Assembly (NCBI GenBank): GCA_023230585.1
Contig: JALNXB010000004.1
Coordinates: 1 to 64,000, forward strand
Reading direction: 5' to 3'
Length of the DNA: 64,000 bases
Source of the DNA: a bacterium
GTDB taxonomy: Bacteria > Ratteibacteria > UBA8468 > B48-G9 > JAFGKM01
Part shown: piece after piece, positions 15,876 to 24,417 of the stretch
How positions within the stretch are numbered: the stretch's first letter is position 1
Layout of the letters: each line of letters begins with the position of its first letter
Notes under the pieces: model-generated
Seen by the model: the letters and a program-made list of their open reading frames with translations, nothing else
Told to the model about the DNA's origin: nothing
The model's database searches: none
Program-made: the position numbers and the translations under genes

Positions 15876-17777
15876 ATGAGTAAACCATTAGTAATCGTAG
15901 AATCCCCAACAAAAGCTAAAACCATTGGTGGTATGCTTGGAAACAAATTTAAGATTATGTCTACTATGGGACATATAAGAGACCTTCCAAAAAGTAAGAT
16001 TGGAATTGATATAGATAATAATTTTGAACCTAAGTATGAAATAATTTCTGCAAAAAAGAGTTTGGTTTCTAAACTTCGCAAAGCTGCTCAGGAATGTGAT
16101 GAAATATATTTAGCAACTGACGAAGATAGAGAAGGTGAAGCTATTGCTTGGCATATTGCTTTTTCAATTGGGAAAGATTTAGACCAGGTTAAACGGGTAG
16201 CTTTCCACGAAATTATCCCAGAAGCTATCAAAAAGGCATTCGATTCCCCAAGACCTATATACCTTAACCTTGTTAACTCTCAGCAAGCAAGACGTGTATT
16301 AGATAGACTTGTTGGGTATACATTAAGCCCTTTTCTTGCAAAAAACCTTGAAAGAGGCCTTTCTGCTGGTAGGGTTCAATCTGTTGCTCTAAGATTGATT
16401 GTTGAAAGAGAAAAAGAGATAGAAGCCTTTACGCCAGAAATATATTGGCTTATTAAAGCTGAGGTAGAGAAAGAAGGAAAAGGTTTTACTATGCAACTTG
16501 TAAGAATGGATGATAAAAAACTTGATAGACATTTTTTAAAAAAACCTGATGATGTTAACAATATATTGGATAATTTAAATAAAGGCGAACTTATTACAAA
16601 AGACAAAAAAGAATCTATCAGAAAGGTTAAACCTTATCCACCTTTTATAACAAGTACTTTGCAACAAGAGGCTTCAATTAGGCTAAGTTTTTCTTCTACA
16701 AAGACTATGCTTAATGCGCAACAATTATATGAAGGTATATCCATTGAAGATAACAACATAGGTTTAATTACATATATGAGAACAGATTCACCTTCAGTCG
16801 CTAAACCTGCTTTAAACCAGGCATTAAAACATATTAAAGAAACTTTTGGTGAGAATTATCTTCCTAAAAAACCATTCTTTTACAAAAGCAAATCTTCTAC
16901 AGCCCAAGAAGCTCATGAGGCAATTAGACCTACTTCTGTTGATATGACGCCTGAAAAGGTAAAACCCTATTTGAACGAAGAACAACATAAACTATATTCT
17001 TTAATATGGAATAGATTTGTTGCAAGCCAAATGAAAGAAGCAGAAATTAAAAATGTAACTCTTACTGCTGAAAATGGAAGGTATACCTTTGAAACAACTA
17101 ACAACTCAATTCATTTTGATGGGTTTATGAAAATATGGGAAGTGAAGATAGACCAAGGTGAAAAAGATGTTCCAGACTTCAAAGAAGGAGAAACAATACC
17201 TGTCACCAACTATATTAAAGAAGAACATACCACCAACCCTCCACCACGATATACAGAGGCAAGTCTAATAAAAACACTTGAGAAATACGGGATAGGAAGA
17301 CCTTCTACTTACGCCCCTACCCTATCCATACTATTTAACCGTGGGTATGTTAAAAGAGAAAAGAGAACTCTTATACCATTAAAGATAGGAATACTTGTTA
17401 GCGATATTCTTACCCAATATTTTTCTGATATAATAAACACAAAATTTACCGCTCAAATGGAAGATAATCTTGATAAGATTGTTGAGGGGGATGTACAATG
17501 GACAGAACTTATAAGTAAATTTTATTCTGAATTTAAACCAATGCTTACAAAAGCCGAAGAGTTGGTGTCTGAAAACATAAAAAAACTTGAAGAAAAACTG
17601 GTAGGTGATAAAGTGTGCCCAACTTGTAATGTACCGCTTGTTGTTAAAAGAGGTAAATTTGGGATGTTTCTTGGATGCCCAAGTTTTCCAAACTGCAAAT
17701 ATACAGAAAGGATAAAGGAAAATGTTAATTATTCCCGCAATAGATATAAAAAAAGACAAGATAGTAAGACTGTATAA
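15876..17777 (+). CDS. topA: DNA topoisomerase I (type IA)
   Basis: Relaxes negative supercoils by single-strand passage. The Toprim domain starts at once (VIVESPTKAKTI) and holds the acidic triad in LATDEDREGEAIAW. The active-site tyrosine is Tyr300 in GLITYMRTDSPS. A single C-terminal zinc ribbon with four cysteines starts at Cys581 (CPTCN...CPSFPNC). At 633 residues it is shorter than enzymes with three or more ribbons. Start: AAAGGAG with good spacing. The final 56 bases overlap hisA in another frame, so the basic tail after the zinc ribbon is encoded on the same DNA as the HisA N-terminus. Confidence 0.95.
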   Translation: MSKPLVIVESPTKAKTIGGMLGNKFKIMSTMGHIRDLPKSKIGIDIDNNFEPKYEIISAKKSLVSKLRKAAQECDEIYLATDEDREGEAIAWHIAFSIGKDLDQVKRVAFHEIIPEAIKKAFDSPRPIYLNLVNSQQARRVLDRLVGYTLSPFLAKNLERGLSAGRVQSVALRLIVEREKEIEAFTPEIYWLIKAEVEKEGKGFTMQLVRMDDKKLDRHFLKKPDDVNNILDNLNKGELITKDKKESIRKVKPYPPFITSTLQQEASIRLSFSSTKTMLNAQQLYEGISIEDNNIGLITYMRTDSPSVAKPALNQALKHIKETFGENYLPKKPFFYKSKSSTAQEAHEAIRPTSVDMTPEKVKPYLNEEQHKLYSLIWNRFVASQMKEAEIKNVTLTAENGRYTFETTNNSIHFDGFMKIWEVKIDQGEKDVPDFKEGETIPVTNYIKEEHTTNPPPRYTEASLIKTLEKYGIGRPSTYAPTLSILFNRGYVKREKRTLIPLKIGILVSDILTQYFSDIINTKFTAQMEDNLDKIVEGDVQWTELISKFYSEFKPMLTKAEELVSENIKKLEEKLVGDKVCPTCNVPLVVKRGKFGMFLGCPSFPNCKYTERIKENVNYSRNRYKKRQDSKTV

Positions 17778-18594
17778 AGGAGATTTCAATAAAATAAGTC
17801 ATTATGAACCTACTCCAGAAGACGCTTTTATACAATATTTAACTGCAAAAATTGAACGATTACATTTAATATTTCTTTGGGGGGCGTATTCTGGAAATAT
17901 TTCTCCTGAAGAAGAGCAAGTGATAGATAAAATTATAAATGTTCGAGATATTTACGCAAAAAACACCTGCACAATACAGATTGGTGGTGGGATGAGGTCT
18001 TCCACAAGAATTTCCGAACTTATAAAAAAAGGTGTAGATTATATTATTGTTGGTACAGCTTTTATTATTCCTCTTGCTTTTGAGGAAGGTTTTACAAAAA
18101 ACGATATAAAAATGTTTTACCAAGCTGGAGGCAAAGAGTTTAATCAAGAAAAAGAATTGCCTGAATTTGGGCTTCCGGATTGTCTGGAGAAAGATATTCG
18201 TGAAAAGATTATTGTATCAATAGACTACAGGCAAGAAGAGACCGCTTTAAGCGGGTGGCAGGTAACTATCCCTTTAACTCCACACTATCTTATAAAAGAA
18301 TTTATGAAGAAAGGATATAAAAGATTTATTTTAACAAATGTTGAGAAAGATGGTACCCTTGAAGGTATAGATATTGGTTCCATTAAAAACATTTTAGGTA
18401 AACTTGCTTTTGATAAGTGCTACCCTGAAGAAATAATTATTGCTGGCGGGGTTACCTCTGAAAAAGATATACAAAAACTTATGAACCTTAAATATAAACC
18501 TTCTGGCGTTATTATTGGTAAAGCTCTTTATCAGCAGAGGTTTGATTTAAAAACAGCTGTTGCTAAATTTCAATTAAATGAAAATCAAAATTAA
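17722..18594 (+). CDS. hisA: HisA-like phosphoribosyl isomerase
   Basis: HisA isomerises ProFAR to PRFAR in histidine synthesis. The TIM barrel begins MLIIPAIDIKKDKIVRL with the first catalytic aspartate. QIGGGMRS, VSIDYRQ (second aspartate strand), GWQVTIPL and the phosphate loops IAGGV and IIGKALY follow. The start has AAAGGA inside the topA coding sequence. At 290 residues it is about 45 longer than usual; the extra part lies near residues 120-155 (from FTKNDIKMFYQAGG). The usual TDIxxDGT reads TNVEKDGT. No other his gene is nearby. Barrel and phosphate sites are intact, so ProFAR isomerase or a related isomerase is most likely. Confidence 0.82.
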   Translation: MLIIPAIDIKKDKIVRLYKGDFNKISHYEPTPEDAFIQYLTAKIERLHLIFLWGAYSGNISPEEEQVIDKIINVRDIYAKNTCTIQIGGGMRSSTRISELIKKGVDYIIVGTAFIIPLAFEEGFTKNDIKMFYQAGGKEFNQEKELPEFGLPDCLEKDIREKIIVSIDYRQEETALSGWQVTIPLTPHYLIKEFMKKGYKRFILTNVEKDGTLEGIDIGSIKNILGKLAFDKCYPEEIIIAGGVTSEKDIQKLMNLKYKPSGVIIGKALYQQRFDLKTAVAKFQLNENQN

Positions 18595-19174
18595 AGTTTC
18601 GTTCTTTTTTGTTTTAATATTATTTCTCTCTTCCTCGTTTAGGGTATTTCCTCAGGAATTTTCTGGAAAAATATCTACTGCCAACAATGAAGAATATTTT
18701 GAAAAAGTTTTAACAAAAATTAAAGAGGCAAAACAATCTGTTTACCTTATTATGTATATATCAAAATATTACGATAAATACCCTAAAAGTCCTGGAAATA
18801 TTCTTCTTAAAGAATTAGCAGAAGCAAAAAAGAGAGGTGCAAAGGTAGAGGTTATTTTTAATCGTGGTATAAGAAAGGAGGATTCTTCGCTTACTAAAGA
18901 AAATATGAATACAGGCGCTTTTCTTGCCAAAAACGGTGTAACTGTTCTCTTCGATTCTGAAAAAAAAACCACACATTCAAAACTTCTTATTATTGACGAG
19001 AAATACGTAGTAATAGGAAGCACCAATTGGACATATTATGCCCTTGCTTTTAACAATGAGACCGCAGTTATAATTGAATCGGTTCCTTTGGCGAAAGACT
19101 ATGTAAAATATTTTGAAAAAGTAAAAAAAGAATGTATTTTTTTATTGAAACCATCTAATATTCCATCAAAATAA
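18578..19174 (+). CDS. Exported phospholipase D-like nuclease (single HKD motif)
   Basis: Small PLD-superfamily enzyme, probably a secreted or periplasmic nuclease or phosphodiesterase. An N-terminal signal peptide (VSFFFVLILFLSSSFRVFPQ) is followed by one complete HxKxxxxDxxxxxxG motif, read as HSKLLIIDEKYVVIGSTN. Upstream is the family strand VYLIMYISKYY. Proteins of this size with one motif, such as Nuc endonucleases, act as dimers. The 198-residue length fits. Its first 17 bases overlap the end of hisA and no good ribosome site is seen, so it is probably coupled to hisA translation. The link to hisA is obscure. Confidence 0.85.
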   Translation: MKIKIKVSFFFVLILFLSSSFRVFPQEFSGKISTANNEEYFEKVLTKIKEAKQSVYLIMYISKYYDKYPKSPGNILLKELAEAKKRGAKVEVIFNRGIRKEDSSLTKENMNTGAFLAKNGVTVLFDSEKKTTHSKLLIIDEKYVVIGSTNWTYYALAFNNETAVIIESVPLAKDYVKYFEKVKKECIFLLKPSNIPSK

Positions 19175-19244
19175 AACTACTGTAAGCCCTTCTCCACTTC
19201 TTTTTGTTTTCTACCCGCACACTTTACCATCCTTAACGCCCCCT

Positions 19245-19277
19245 TTTGTTATCCTGAACTTGTTTCAGGATAACAAA
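19245..19277. terminator. 14-bp perfect inverted repeat, probable bidirectional terminator (family B)
   Basis: Positions 19245-19258 and 19264-19277 are perfectly complementary arms around a CTTGT loop, with T-runs nearby on both strands. It lies between the convergent PLD and cimA genes. It is also the B half of the composite repeat; a truncated A-like part (AAAACGAGATTCC) follows at about 19303-19316. Confidence 0.6.
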
Positions 19278-19327
19278 CTTAACCAACATAACAAGAGATA
19301 GTAAAAACGAGATTCCACCCTACATTC

Positions 19328-19370
19328 TTCTCTCCTCTGAGGGAGAGGATGCAAGGTGAGGGGGGCTGCC
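19328..19370 (-). repeat. Family C repeat, inverted orientation
   Basis: Read on the minus strand this matches the CCCCTCACC...ATCCTCTCCC...GGAGAG unit found at about 29,009, 39,427 and 54,964. It forms a C/G-rich hairpin (CTCTCC/GGAGAG type). It is only about 15 bases past the cimA stop. Confidence 0.6.
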
Positions 19371-19386
19371 TTTGCAATTTCTCACA

Positions 19387-20940
19387 TCAAATAGATTTAT
19401 GGAGTTTGTAGTCTATACTATCAATTAATGCTTTCCAGGAAGCTTCAATAATATTTTCAGAAACACCAAGAGTGCCCCAGGTAGAAGTCCCGTCGATTGT
19501 TTCTATAACAACTCTTGTAACAGCAGCGGTAGCTTGCTCAGGTTGTAAGATTCTTACTTTATAATCTGTAAGTTTCATATCTTTTATTTCAGGATAAAAC
19601 TTCACCAAGGCTTTCCTTAAAGCATTATCTAATGCGTTCACAGGACCGTTACCTTCGCTTGCAGTATGGGCAGTTTCTCTTCCAACCTTTACTTTAACTG
19701 TCGCCTCTGAGACAACCTTTTTACCTCTTTTTTCAACAATCACCCTAAACCCTTCTATCTTAAACAATTGTTTATACTCGCCTATAGATTTTCTCACCAT
19801 TATATCAAAGGAACCTTCTGCCGATTCAAATTGATACCCTTGATTTTCAAGTTTGCTAACAGTATCAAGAAGTTTTTTTATAACCTCTGGTTTCTTCTCA
19901 AGTTCAAAACCTTTAGTCTTTTGAAGTATAGTACTTTTTCCAGACAACTCAGAAAGAAGTATTCTCCTTTCGTTTCCAACAAGTGCTGGATTTATATGTT
20001 CATAGGTTCGAGGATTCTTTCCAACAGCATCAATATGAACTCCACCTTTGTGAGCAAAAGCACTAAAACCAACAAACGGCTGAGAGTTAGGGGGAACAAT
20101 ATTTGCTTTCTCATACACAAAACGAGAGATTTCTGTAAGATGAACTAAACTATCTTTTTCAAGACACTCTAAACCCATTTTAAGTTTTAATATAGGAATA
20201 ATTATTGATAAATCAGCGTTTCCACATCTTTCACCTATACCATTAATAGTCCCTTGTATATGTGTAACACCTGCTTTTACAGCAGAAATAGAATTTGCAA
20301 CACCAAGCCCCGCATCGTTATGGGTATGGATACCTATTGGTAACTCTATTTGTTGTTTAACTTTTTTGATAATCTCCTCTATTTCAAAAGGTAGCGTACC
20401 ACCGTTTGTTTCGCATAAAACAATCTTTTCTGCGCCTCCTTCAGCGGCAGCAAGTAAAGCTTTCATTGCGTACTCAGGATTCATTTTATATCCATCAAAA
20501 AAGTGTTCAGCGTCAAAAAAAACCCTCTTCCCCATACTACATAAATACTTTATAGAGTCTTCAATCATAAACAGATTCTCGTCTAAATCTGTCTTAAAAA
20601 CATCAGTTACATGTAAATCCCAAGCCTTCCCAAATATTGCAACACATTCGGTTTGACTCTCAATAAGTTTTTTAAGAAAATTATCGTCTTTAGCAGAAAC
20701 AGATTTTCTTCTTGTACTTCCAAAGGCTACAATTTTTGATTTTTTTAATTTTTTGTTTCTGATTTTTTTAAAAAAAGTTATATCTTTTGGGTTAGAACCT
20801 GGCCAACCGCCTTCAATAAAATCTATTCCAAAAGAATCGAGTTTTTCTGCAATTCCAAGTTTATCAGATAATGAAAAAGAGATAGATTCTCCCTGAGAAC
20901 CATCCCTTAAGGTTGTATCATAAATTTCTACTCTGTTCAT
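19387..20940 (-). CDS. cimA: Citramalate synthase
   Basis: Condenses pyruvate and acetyl-CoA to (R)-citramalate, giving 2-oxobutyrate for isoleucine without threonine deaminase. The HMGL-like TIM barrel shows YDTTLRDGSQGE (catalytic Arg/Asp and metal-binding Asp), FIEGGWPGSNPKD typical of the CimA (TIGR00977-type) branch, and GIHTHNDAGLGVANS and QGTINGIGERCGN with metal ligands. The C-terminal regulatory LeuA dimer domain (about 380-510) contains TAHTASEGNGPVNALDNALR. The start at 20940 has GGAGGT five bases upstream; an ATG at 20967 would add nine unconserved residues. It lies 49 bases after the M20 peptidase gene. Confidence 0.93.
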   Translation of the reverse strand: MNRVEIYDTTLRDGSQGESISFSLSDKLGIAEKLDSFGIDFIEGGWPGSNPKDITFFKKIRNKKLKKSKIVAFGSTRRKSVSAKDDNFLKKLIESQTECVAIFGKAWDLHVTDVFKTDLDENLFMIEDSIKYLCSMGKRVFFDAEHFFDGYKMNPEYAMKALLAAAEGGAEKIVLCETNGGTLPFEIEEIIKKVKQQIELPIGIHTHNDAGLGVANSISAVKAGVTHIQGTINGIGERCGNADLSIIIPILKLKMGLECLEKDSLVHLTEISRFVYEKANIVPPNSQPFVGFSAFAHKGGVHIDAVGKNPRTYEHINPALVGNERRILLSELSGKSTILQKTKGFELEKKPEVIKKLLDTVSKLENQGYQFESAEGSFDIMVRKSIGEYKQLFKIEGFRVIVEKRGKKVVSEATVKVKVGRETAHTASEGNGPVNALDNALRKALVKFYPEIKDMKLTDYKVRILQPEQATAAVTRVVIETIDGTSTWGTLGVSENIIEASWKALIDSIDYKLHKSI

Positions 20941-20989
20941 AACTACCTCCATACATACTTTTTCCAACCGCTAAATAATGTGCTTACCT

Positions 20990-22147
20990 TCAACTTTCAA
21001 ACAATTTTGATGACAAAAGAAGAGCAGCAGTCAGTTCTATTCTTTCAAAAAGAGTTTCCGTTAAAATATATTCATCTTCTGTTCTATCAAGGTCACCCAC
21101 AGGACCAAGACCATCGATTGAAGGTACTCCAACAGAGGAAAGCCAACTGGCATCAGAGCCACCACTGCGGTGTTCTTCTATTACTTTCTGCCCAATAGAA
21201 GAAGCAACTTCTGAAACAAGGTTAAAAAGTTTTGTCCCTTCTTGACTTTCTGCTAACGGTGGACGGTGTTTACCTTTAATCAAATTAAGTTTACAACCAT
21301 CAACCGTAGGTTTTAATATTGAAGTTTCAATTTTTTGGAGCATTGTGTTGAGTTCAGACTCATCCCAAACTCTTATCTCAAAATTGCATACTGCTTTATC
21401 TGGCACAATGTTAGTAGCAAGTCCTCCTTGCGCCATTCCAACGTTTATAGTTAACCTGTCTCTTCCAAGATTAAGAGATTCTAACCATACAATTCTATGG
21501 GCTATCTCTAATAGAGCACTTATTTTGGACCCATAGTATAACCCTGCGTGGGCAGCTACCCCAGTAGCTTCGAGGGTATAATCGGTAATACCAATCCTTT
21601 TAGTGACAACAGTACCACCTACTCCTCCATCTTCATAAACAAGACCTTTAACAACTTTGTCTTTTAGCCCAAGAAAGATTTTTTTAGAATCTAATGAACC
21701 TGTCTCTTCCTCTGAATTAAAAACAACTTTCACTGGTATTTCATCAAGAAGGCCGCAGATATCAAGAACTTTTAAAGCCCAAACTATTACCGTTAGACCT
21801 GCTTTCATATCATTAACTGCAGGACCTATTAATTTGTCGCCCTTTTCGTAAAGTTTATTAAAAGGTACATCTGGTTTAAATAAGGTGTCCATATGTCCAA
21901 CAAGAACAACAGGTTTATCATATTTTCCATCTTTGGTATAAATATGGTGCTTTGCATATTTAACACCACCATCAACTGTTTGATGTTGAAAAACTTTGGG
22001 CATTTCGGTACCTAAAATAGCCGCAACCTTATCTACCCCTTCGGTGTTATAAGTGTAACTGTTCTGATTGACAAGAGATTCAAGAAACTTTTTTATATTT
22101 TCTTTTTCCTTACCTATTACTTGCCTTATTTTAGTAAGTTTTTCCAT
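20990..22147 (-). CDS. M20 family metallopeptidase (glutamate carboxypeptidase-like)
   Basis: Predicted zinc-dependent amidohydrolase or peptidase of the CPG2/ArgE/DapE group. Metal-site motifs are VLVGHMDTLF, GPAVNDMKAG and NSEEETGS. The dimerisation domain follows (ATGVAAHAGLYYGSKIS), then SGGSDASWLSSVG. The last zinc-ligand histidine, expected in a GGxxHxxxEY context, reads GDLDRTEDEY, with arginine at that place. It may therefore be altered in metal binding or inactive. The start at 22147 has AAAGGAG upstream; an earlier start would add eight residues. It has its own extended -10 promoter and is followed by cimA. Confidence 0.85.
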   Translation of the reverse strand: MEKLTKIRQVIGKEKENIKKFLESLVNQNSYTYNTEGVDKVAAILGTEMPKVFQHQTVDGGVKYAKHHIYTKDGKYDKPVVLVGHMDTLFKPDVPFNKLYEKGDKLIGPAVNDMKAGLTVIVWALKVLDICGLLDEIPVKVVFNSEEETGSLDSKKIFLGLKDKVVKGLVYEDGGVGGTVVTKRIGITDYTLEATGVAAHAGLYYGSKISALLEIAHRIVWLESLNLGRDRLTINVGMAQGGLATNIVPDKAVCNFEIRVWDESELNTMLQKIETSILKPTVDGCKLNLIKGKHRPPLAESQEGTKLFNLVSEVASSIGQKVIEEHRSGGSDASWLSSVGVPSIDGLGPVGDLDRTEDEYILTETLFERIELTAALLLSSKLFES

Positions 22148-22199
22148 TATATTGACTCCTTTTTTGGTCAAAGTTTAAGTGTTAATAAATTGTCCTATC

Positions 22200-22208
22200 A
22201 TTATAACA
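22200..22208 (-). promoter_or_regulatory. Extended -10 promoter of the M20-cimA operon
   Basis: TGTTATAAT on the minus strand gives a start near 22193 and a leader of about 45 bases that contains AAAGGAG. It is identical to the box before murG and before the GT2 gene at 4485. Confidence 0.5.
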
Positions 22209-22272
22209 GAAAACAAGAAAATAAGAAACTTGAAGGGGGTTTAAGATTTTTTTGCATTCTTTCTTCTTATTT

Positions 22273-22300
22273 AGTCATCCTAAACTTGTTTCAGTAACCT
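22273..22300 (+). repeat. Degraded family B repeat
   Basis: AGTCATCCTAAACTTGTTTCAG matches the B unit (TCCTGAACTTGTTTCAGGA) at 19,251 and 52,518, but its right arm is lost. It lies between divergent M20 and nfeD genes. Confidence 0.5.
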
Positions 22301-22325
22301 GCCTTTGCATTTCTTTTGTAGAATT

Positions 22326-22354
22326 TTGACATTTGCAGTAAATTAAAGTAAATT
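22326..22354 (+). promoter_or_regulatory. Promoter of nfeD
   Basis: A perfect TTGACA (22326-22331), a 17-base spacer and TAAATT (22349-22354) precede the nfeD ATG (22362) by seven bases. This implies a very short or absent 5' leader. Confidence 0.45.
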
Positions 22355-22361
22355 AAAGGTT

Positions 22362-23651
22362 ATGAAAAAGATATTATTTTTAATACTTTTAGTAACGCTT
22401 TTAGTCTCACCACAAAAACTGTTTTCAAAAGAGAATGTAGGATACATATTAAATGTTGATAGTTCTATTGGACCTATCACCTATTATCAAATAAAGAGTG
22501 TTATTAGGTTAGCAGAAAAAAATAGAGCCGATTTTATTATACTTGTTATAGATACACCAGGTGGGTTGTTATCCTCTACAAGAAAGATTGTACAAGAGAT
22601 TTTATCAAGCGAAGTTCCAGTTATATCTTACATATCTCCCAGGGGGGCTCAGTGTGCTTCAGCTGGTGTTTTTATTGCTCTTTCAAGTCATATCATTGCT
22701 ATGTCCCCTGCAACAAATATTGGAGCTGCTCACCCAGTTAGTCTTACCTCAAACTCTGATGAAACTGTAAATACAAAACTTGTAAATGATACAGTAAGTT
22801 TTATTAAAAGTATTGCTGTTCACAGAAAAAGAAATCCCGAGTGGGCTGAAAAAGCTGTCAGAGAAAGTATTTCTTCAACAGAGATAGAAGTTCTTAAGGA
22901 GAATGTTATTGATGTTATTTCCCAAGATATTTTCCAACTTACTTCTGAAATAGATGGTAAAAAAATTATTATAAATGAACGTGAAACTATTTTAAATACT
23001 AAAAATCCGAAAATTATTCCATATAAAGAGAGTTTTAAAGAAGATGTTCTAAAAGTTATAGCACACCCAAATATAGCCTATATATTGTTGATGATTGGTT
23101 TTGCAGGTATTCTACTTGAGTTTTATAACCCTGGTTTTGGAGTGCCAGGAATAGTGGGAACTATTTCTTTAATTCTTGCTTTTTTTGCCCTCCACGCATT
23201 ACCTATCAATATTGCTGGAATTTTTCTTATTGTTGCAAGTCTTATCTTTTTTGCAATAGAAGCTGTTACCGCTTCCTTTGGGCTTTTTATTATTTCAGGT
23301 ATCGTTTCTCTTTTTTTAGGTTCTATGCTTCTGTTTAAACCTACTGCAGATGTTAATATCCCATATTTTTTAATATTTACAATTTCATTTTTTGTTTCTT
23401 TGATGCTCTTTTTGTCATTATTCTTTATAATTAGAACAAAGAAAAAGAAAGTTACTACAGGAAAAGAAGGTATGATAGGGGAGAAAGGTAAGACTTTAAC
23501 TGCTTTATCACCTGAAGGAACAGTTTTTGTTCACGGAGAATACTGGACAGGTATTTCAAATGAAGAAGAAATCCCAGCTGATACTGAGGTTGAAGTAATT
23601 GATATCACTAATTTTAAACTTACTGTTAAAAGAACAGAACGGAAAGGGTAA
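22362..23651 (+). CDS. nfeD: NfeD family membrane protein with ClpP-like serine protease domain
   Basis: Long-form NfeD: a membrane protease thought to act with SPFH/stomatin proteins on membrane quality control. A signal peptide (about 1-22) leads to a ClpP/SppA-like domain. The domain contains DTPGGLLSSTRK, then the nucleophile region AQCASAGVFIALSSH, then GAAHPV. Four or five transmembrane helices lie between about residues 235 and 370. A C-terminal OB fold (GEKGKTLTALSPEGTVFVHG) ends the protein. The 429 residues match full-length NfeD1b. The usual stomatin partner gene is not adjacent. A LOG-family gene follows after about 120 bases. Confidence 0.92.
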   Translation: MKKILFLILLVTLLVSPQKLFSKENVGYILNVDSSIGPITYYQIKSVIRLAEKNRADFIILVIDTPGGLLSSTRKIVQEILSSEVPVISYISPRGAQCASAGVFIALSSHIIAMSPATNIGAAHPVSLTSNSDETVNTKLVNDTVSFIKSIAVHRKRNPEWAEKAVRESISSTEIEVLKENVIDVISQDIFQLTSEIDGKKIIINERETILNTKNPKIIPYKESFKEDVLKVIAHPNIAYILLMIGFAGILLEFYNPGFGVPGIVGTISLILAFFALHALPINIAGIFLIVASLIFFAIEAVTASFGLFIISGIVSLFLGSMLLFKPTADVNIPYFLIFTISFFVSLMLFLSLFFIIRTKKKKVTTGKEGMIGEKGKTLTALSPEGTVFVHGEYWTGISNEEEIPADTEVEVIDITNFKLTVKRTERKG

Positions 23652-23676
23652 AGACATAGGCAAGGATAAAAGAGGA

Positions 23677-23712
23677 GATTGCCACGTCATTTAAAAACAC
23701 TCCTCCCAACTC
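23677..23712 (+). repeat. Fragment of the repeat mosaic
   Basis: GGAGATTGCCACG here recurs next to the repeats at about 33,828, 39,477 and (with ATC) 29,059. The short gap between nfeD and the LOG gene otherwise holds only a ribosome site. Confidence 0.4.
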
Positions 23713-23772
23713 CACAAAACAGCAATAAAAGTAATATAAACATTATTTAACATCCAAACAAAGGAGTAGAAG

Positions 23773-24417
23773 ATGAAAAATTTTTATGAGACTGATATTT
23801 GGCGTATCTTTAGGATAATGGCTGAGTTTGTTGAAGGGTTTGAAGCTCTTGAAAAAACTAAAAACGGGATAACAGTTTGGGGTTCAGCAAGAGTTAAGGA
23901 AGATAATATTTGGTATAAAAAAGCCGTTAAAACTGGGGAATTACTTGTAAAAGAAGGTTATTCTGTTATTACTGGTGGAGGACCCGGTATAATGGAGGCA
24001 GCTAACAAAGGCGCTTCGCTTGCTAATGGGGATTCTATTGGGCTTAATATAGAACTTCCACACGAACAAAAACCTAACCCTTACATTAAAACTCTTATAT
24101 CTTTTAAGTATTTTTTCACGCGAAAAGTTATGTTTTTAAAGTATACAAAAGGATTTATTATTTTCCCAGGCGGCTATGGAACTCTTGATGAGTTTGCTGA
24201 AACCATTACATTGATACAGACTCGACGTATTCACAAATTTCCTATTGTGCTTATGGGTAAAGAGTATTGGGAAGGGCTCCTTAAATGGTTAGATAAGAGA
24301 TTATTGGTTGACGATTACATAGAAAAACAAGATTTAAATCTTTTTCAGATAGCAGAAGAGCCAGAAGAGGCTATAGAGATAATTCAGGATTTTCGTAAAA
24401 ATAATATCCCTTACTAA
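23773..24417 (+). CDS. LOG family protein (TIGR00730-type Rossmann fold)
   Basis: Members hydrolyse nucleoside 5'-monophosphates such as cytokinin ribotides to the free base and ribose phosphate; the bacterial substrate here is not known. The signature PGGYGTLDEFAE (PGGxGTxxE) and the upstream GGGPGIMEAANKGA are intact, with the catalytic arginine region in YFFTRKVMFLKY. The 214-residue length is normal. Start: AAAGGAG with eight-base spacing. It is the last plus-strand gene before a long run of minus-strand genes and converges with glmM. Confidence 0.9.
   Translation: MKNFYETDIWRIFRIMAEFVEGFEALEKTKNGITVWGSARVKEDNIWYKKAVKTGELLVKEGYSVITGGGPGIMEAANKGASLANGDSIGLNIELPHEQKPNPYIKTLISFKYFFTRKVMFLKYTKGFIIFPGGYGTLDEFAETITLIQTRRIHKFPIVLMGKEYWEGLLKWLDKRLLVDDYIEKQDLNLFQIAEEPEEAIEIIQDFRKNNIPY

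Noticed and set aside
17379..17789. 136-codon minus-strand open frame opposite the topA zinc ribbon
   Set aside because: Aromatic-rich shadow of the AT-rich topA coding sequence; topA motifs continue across it.
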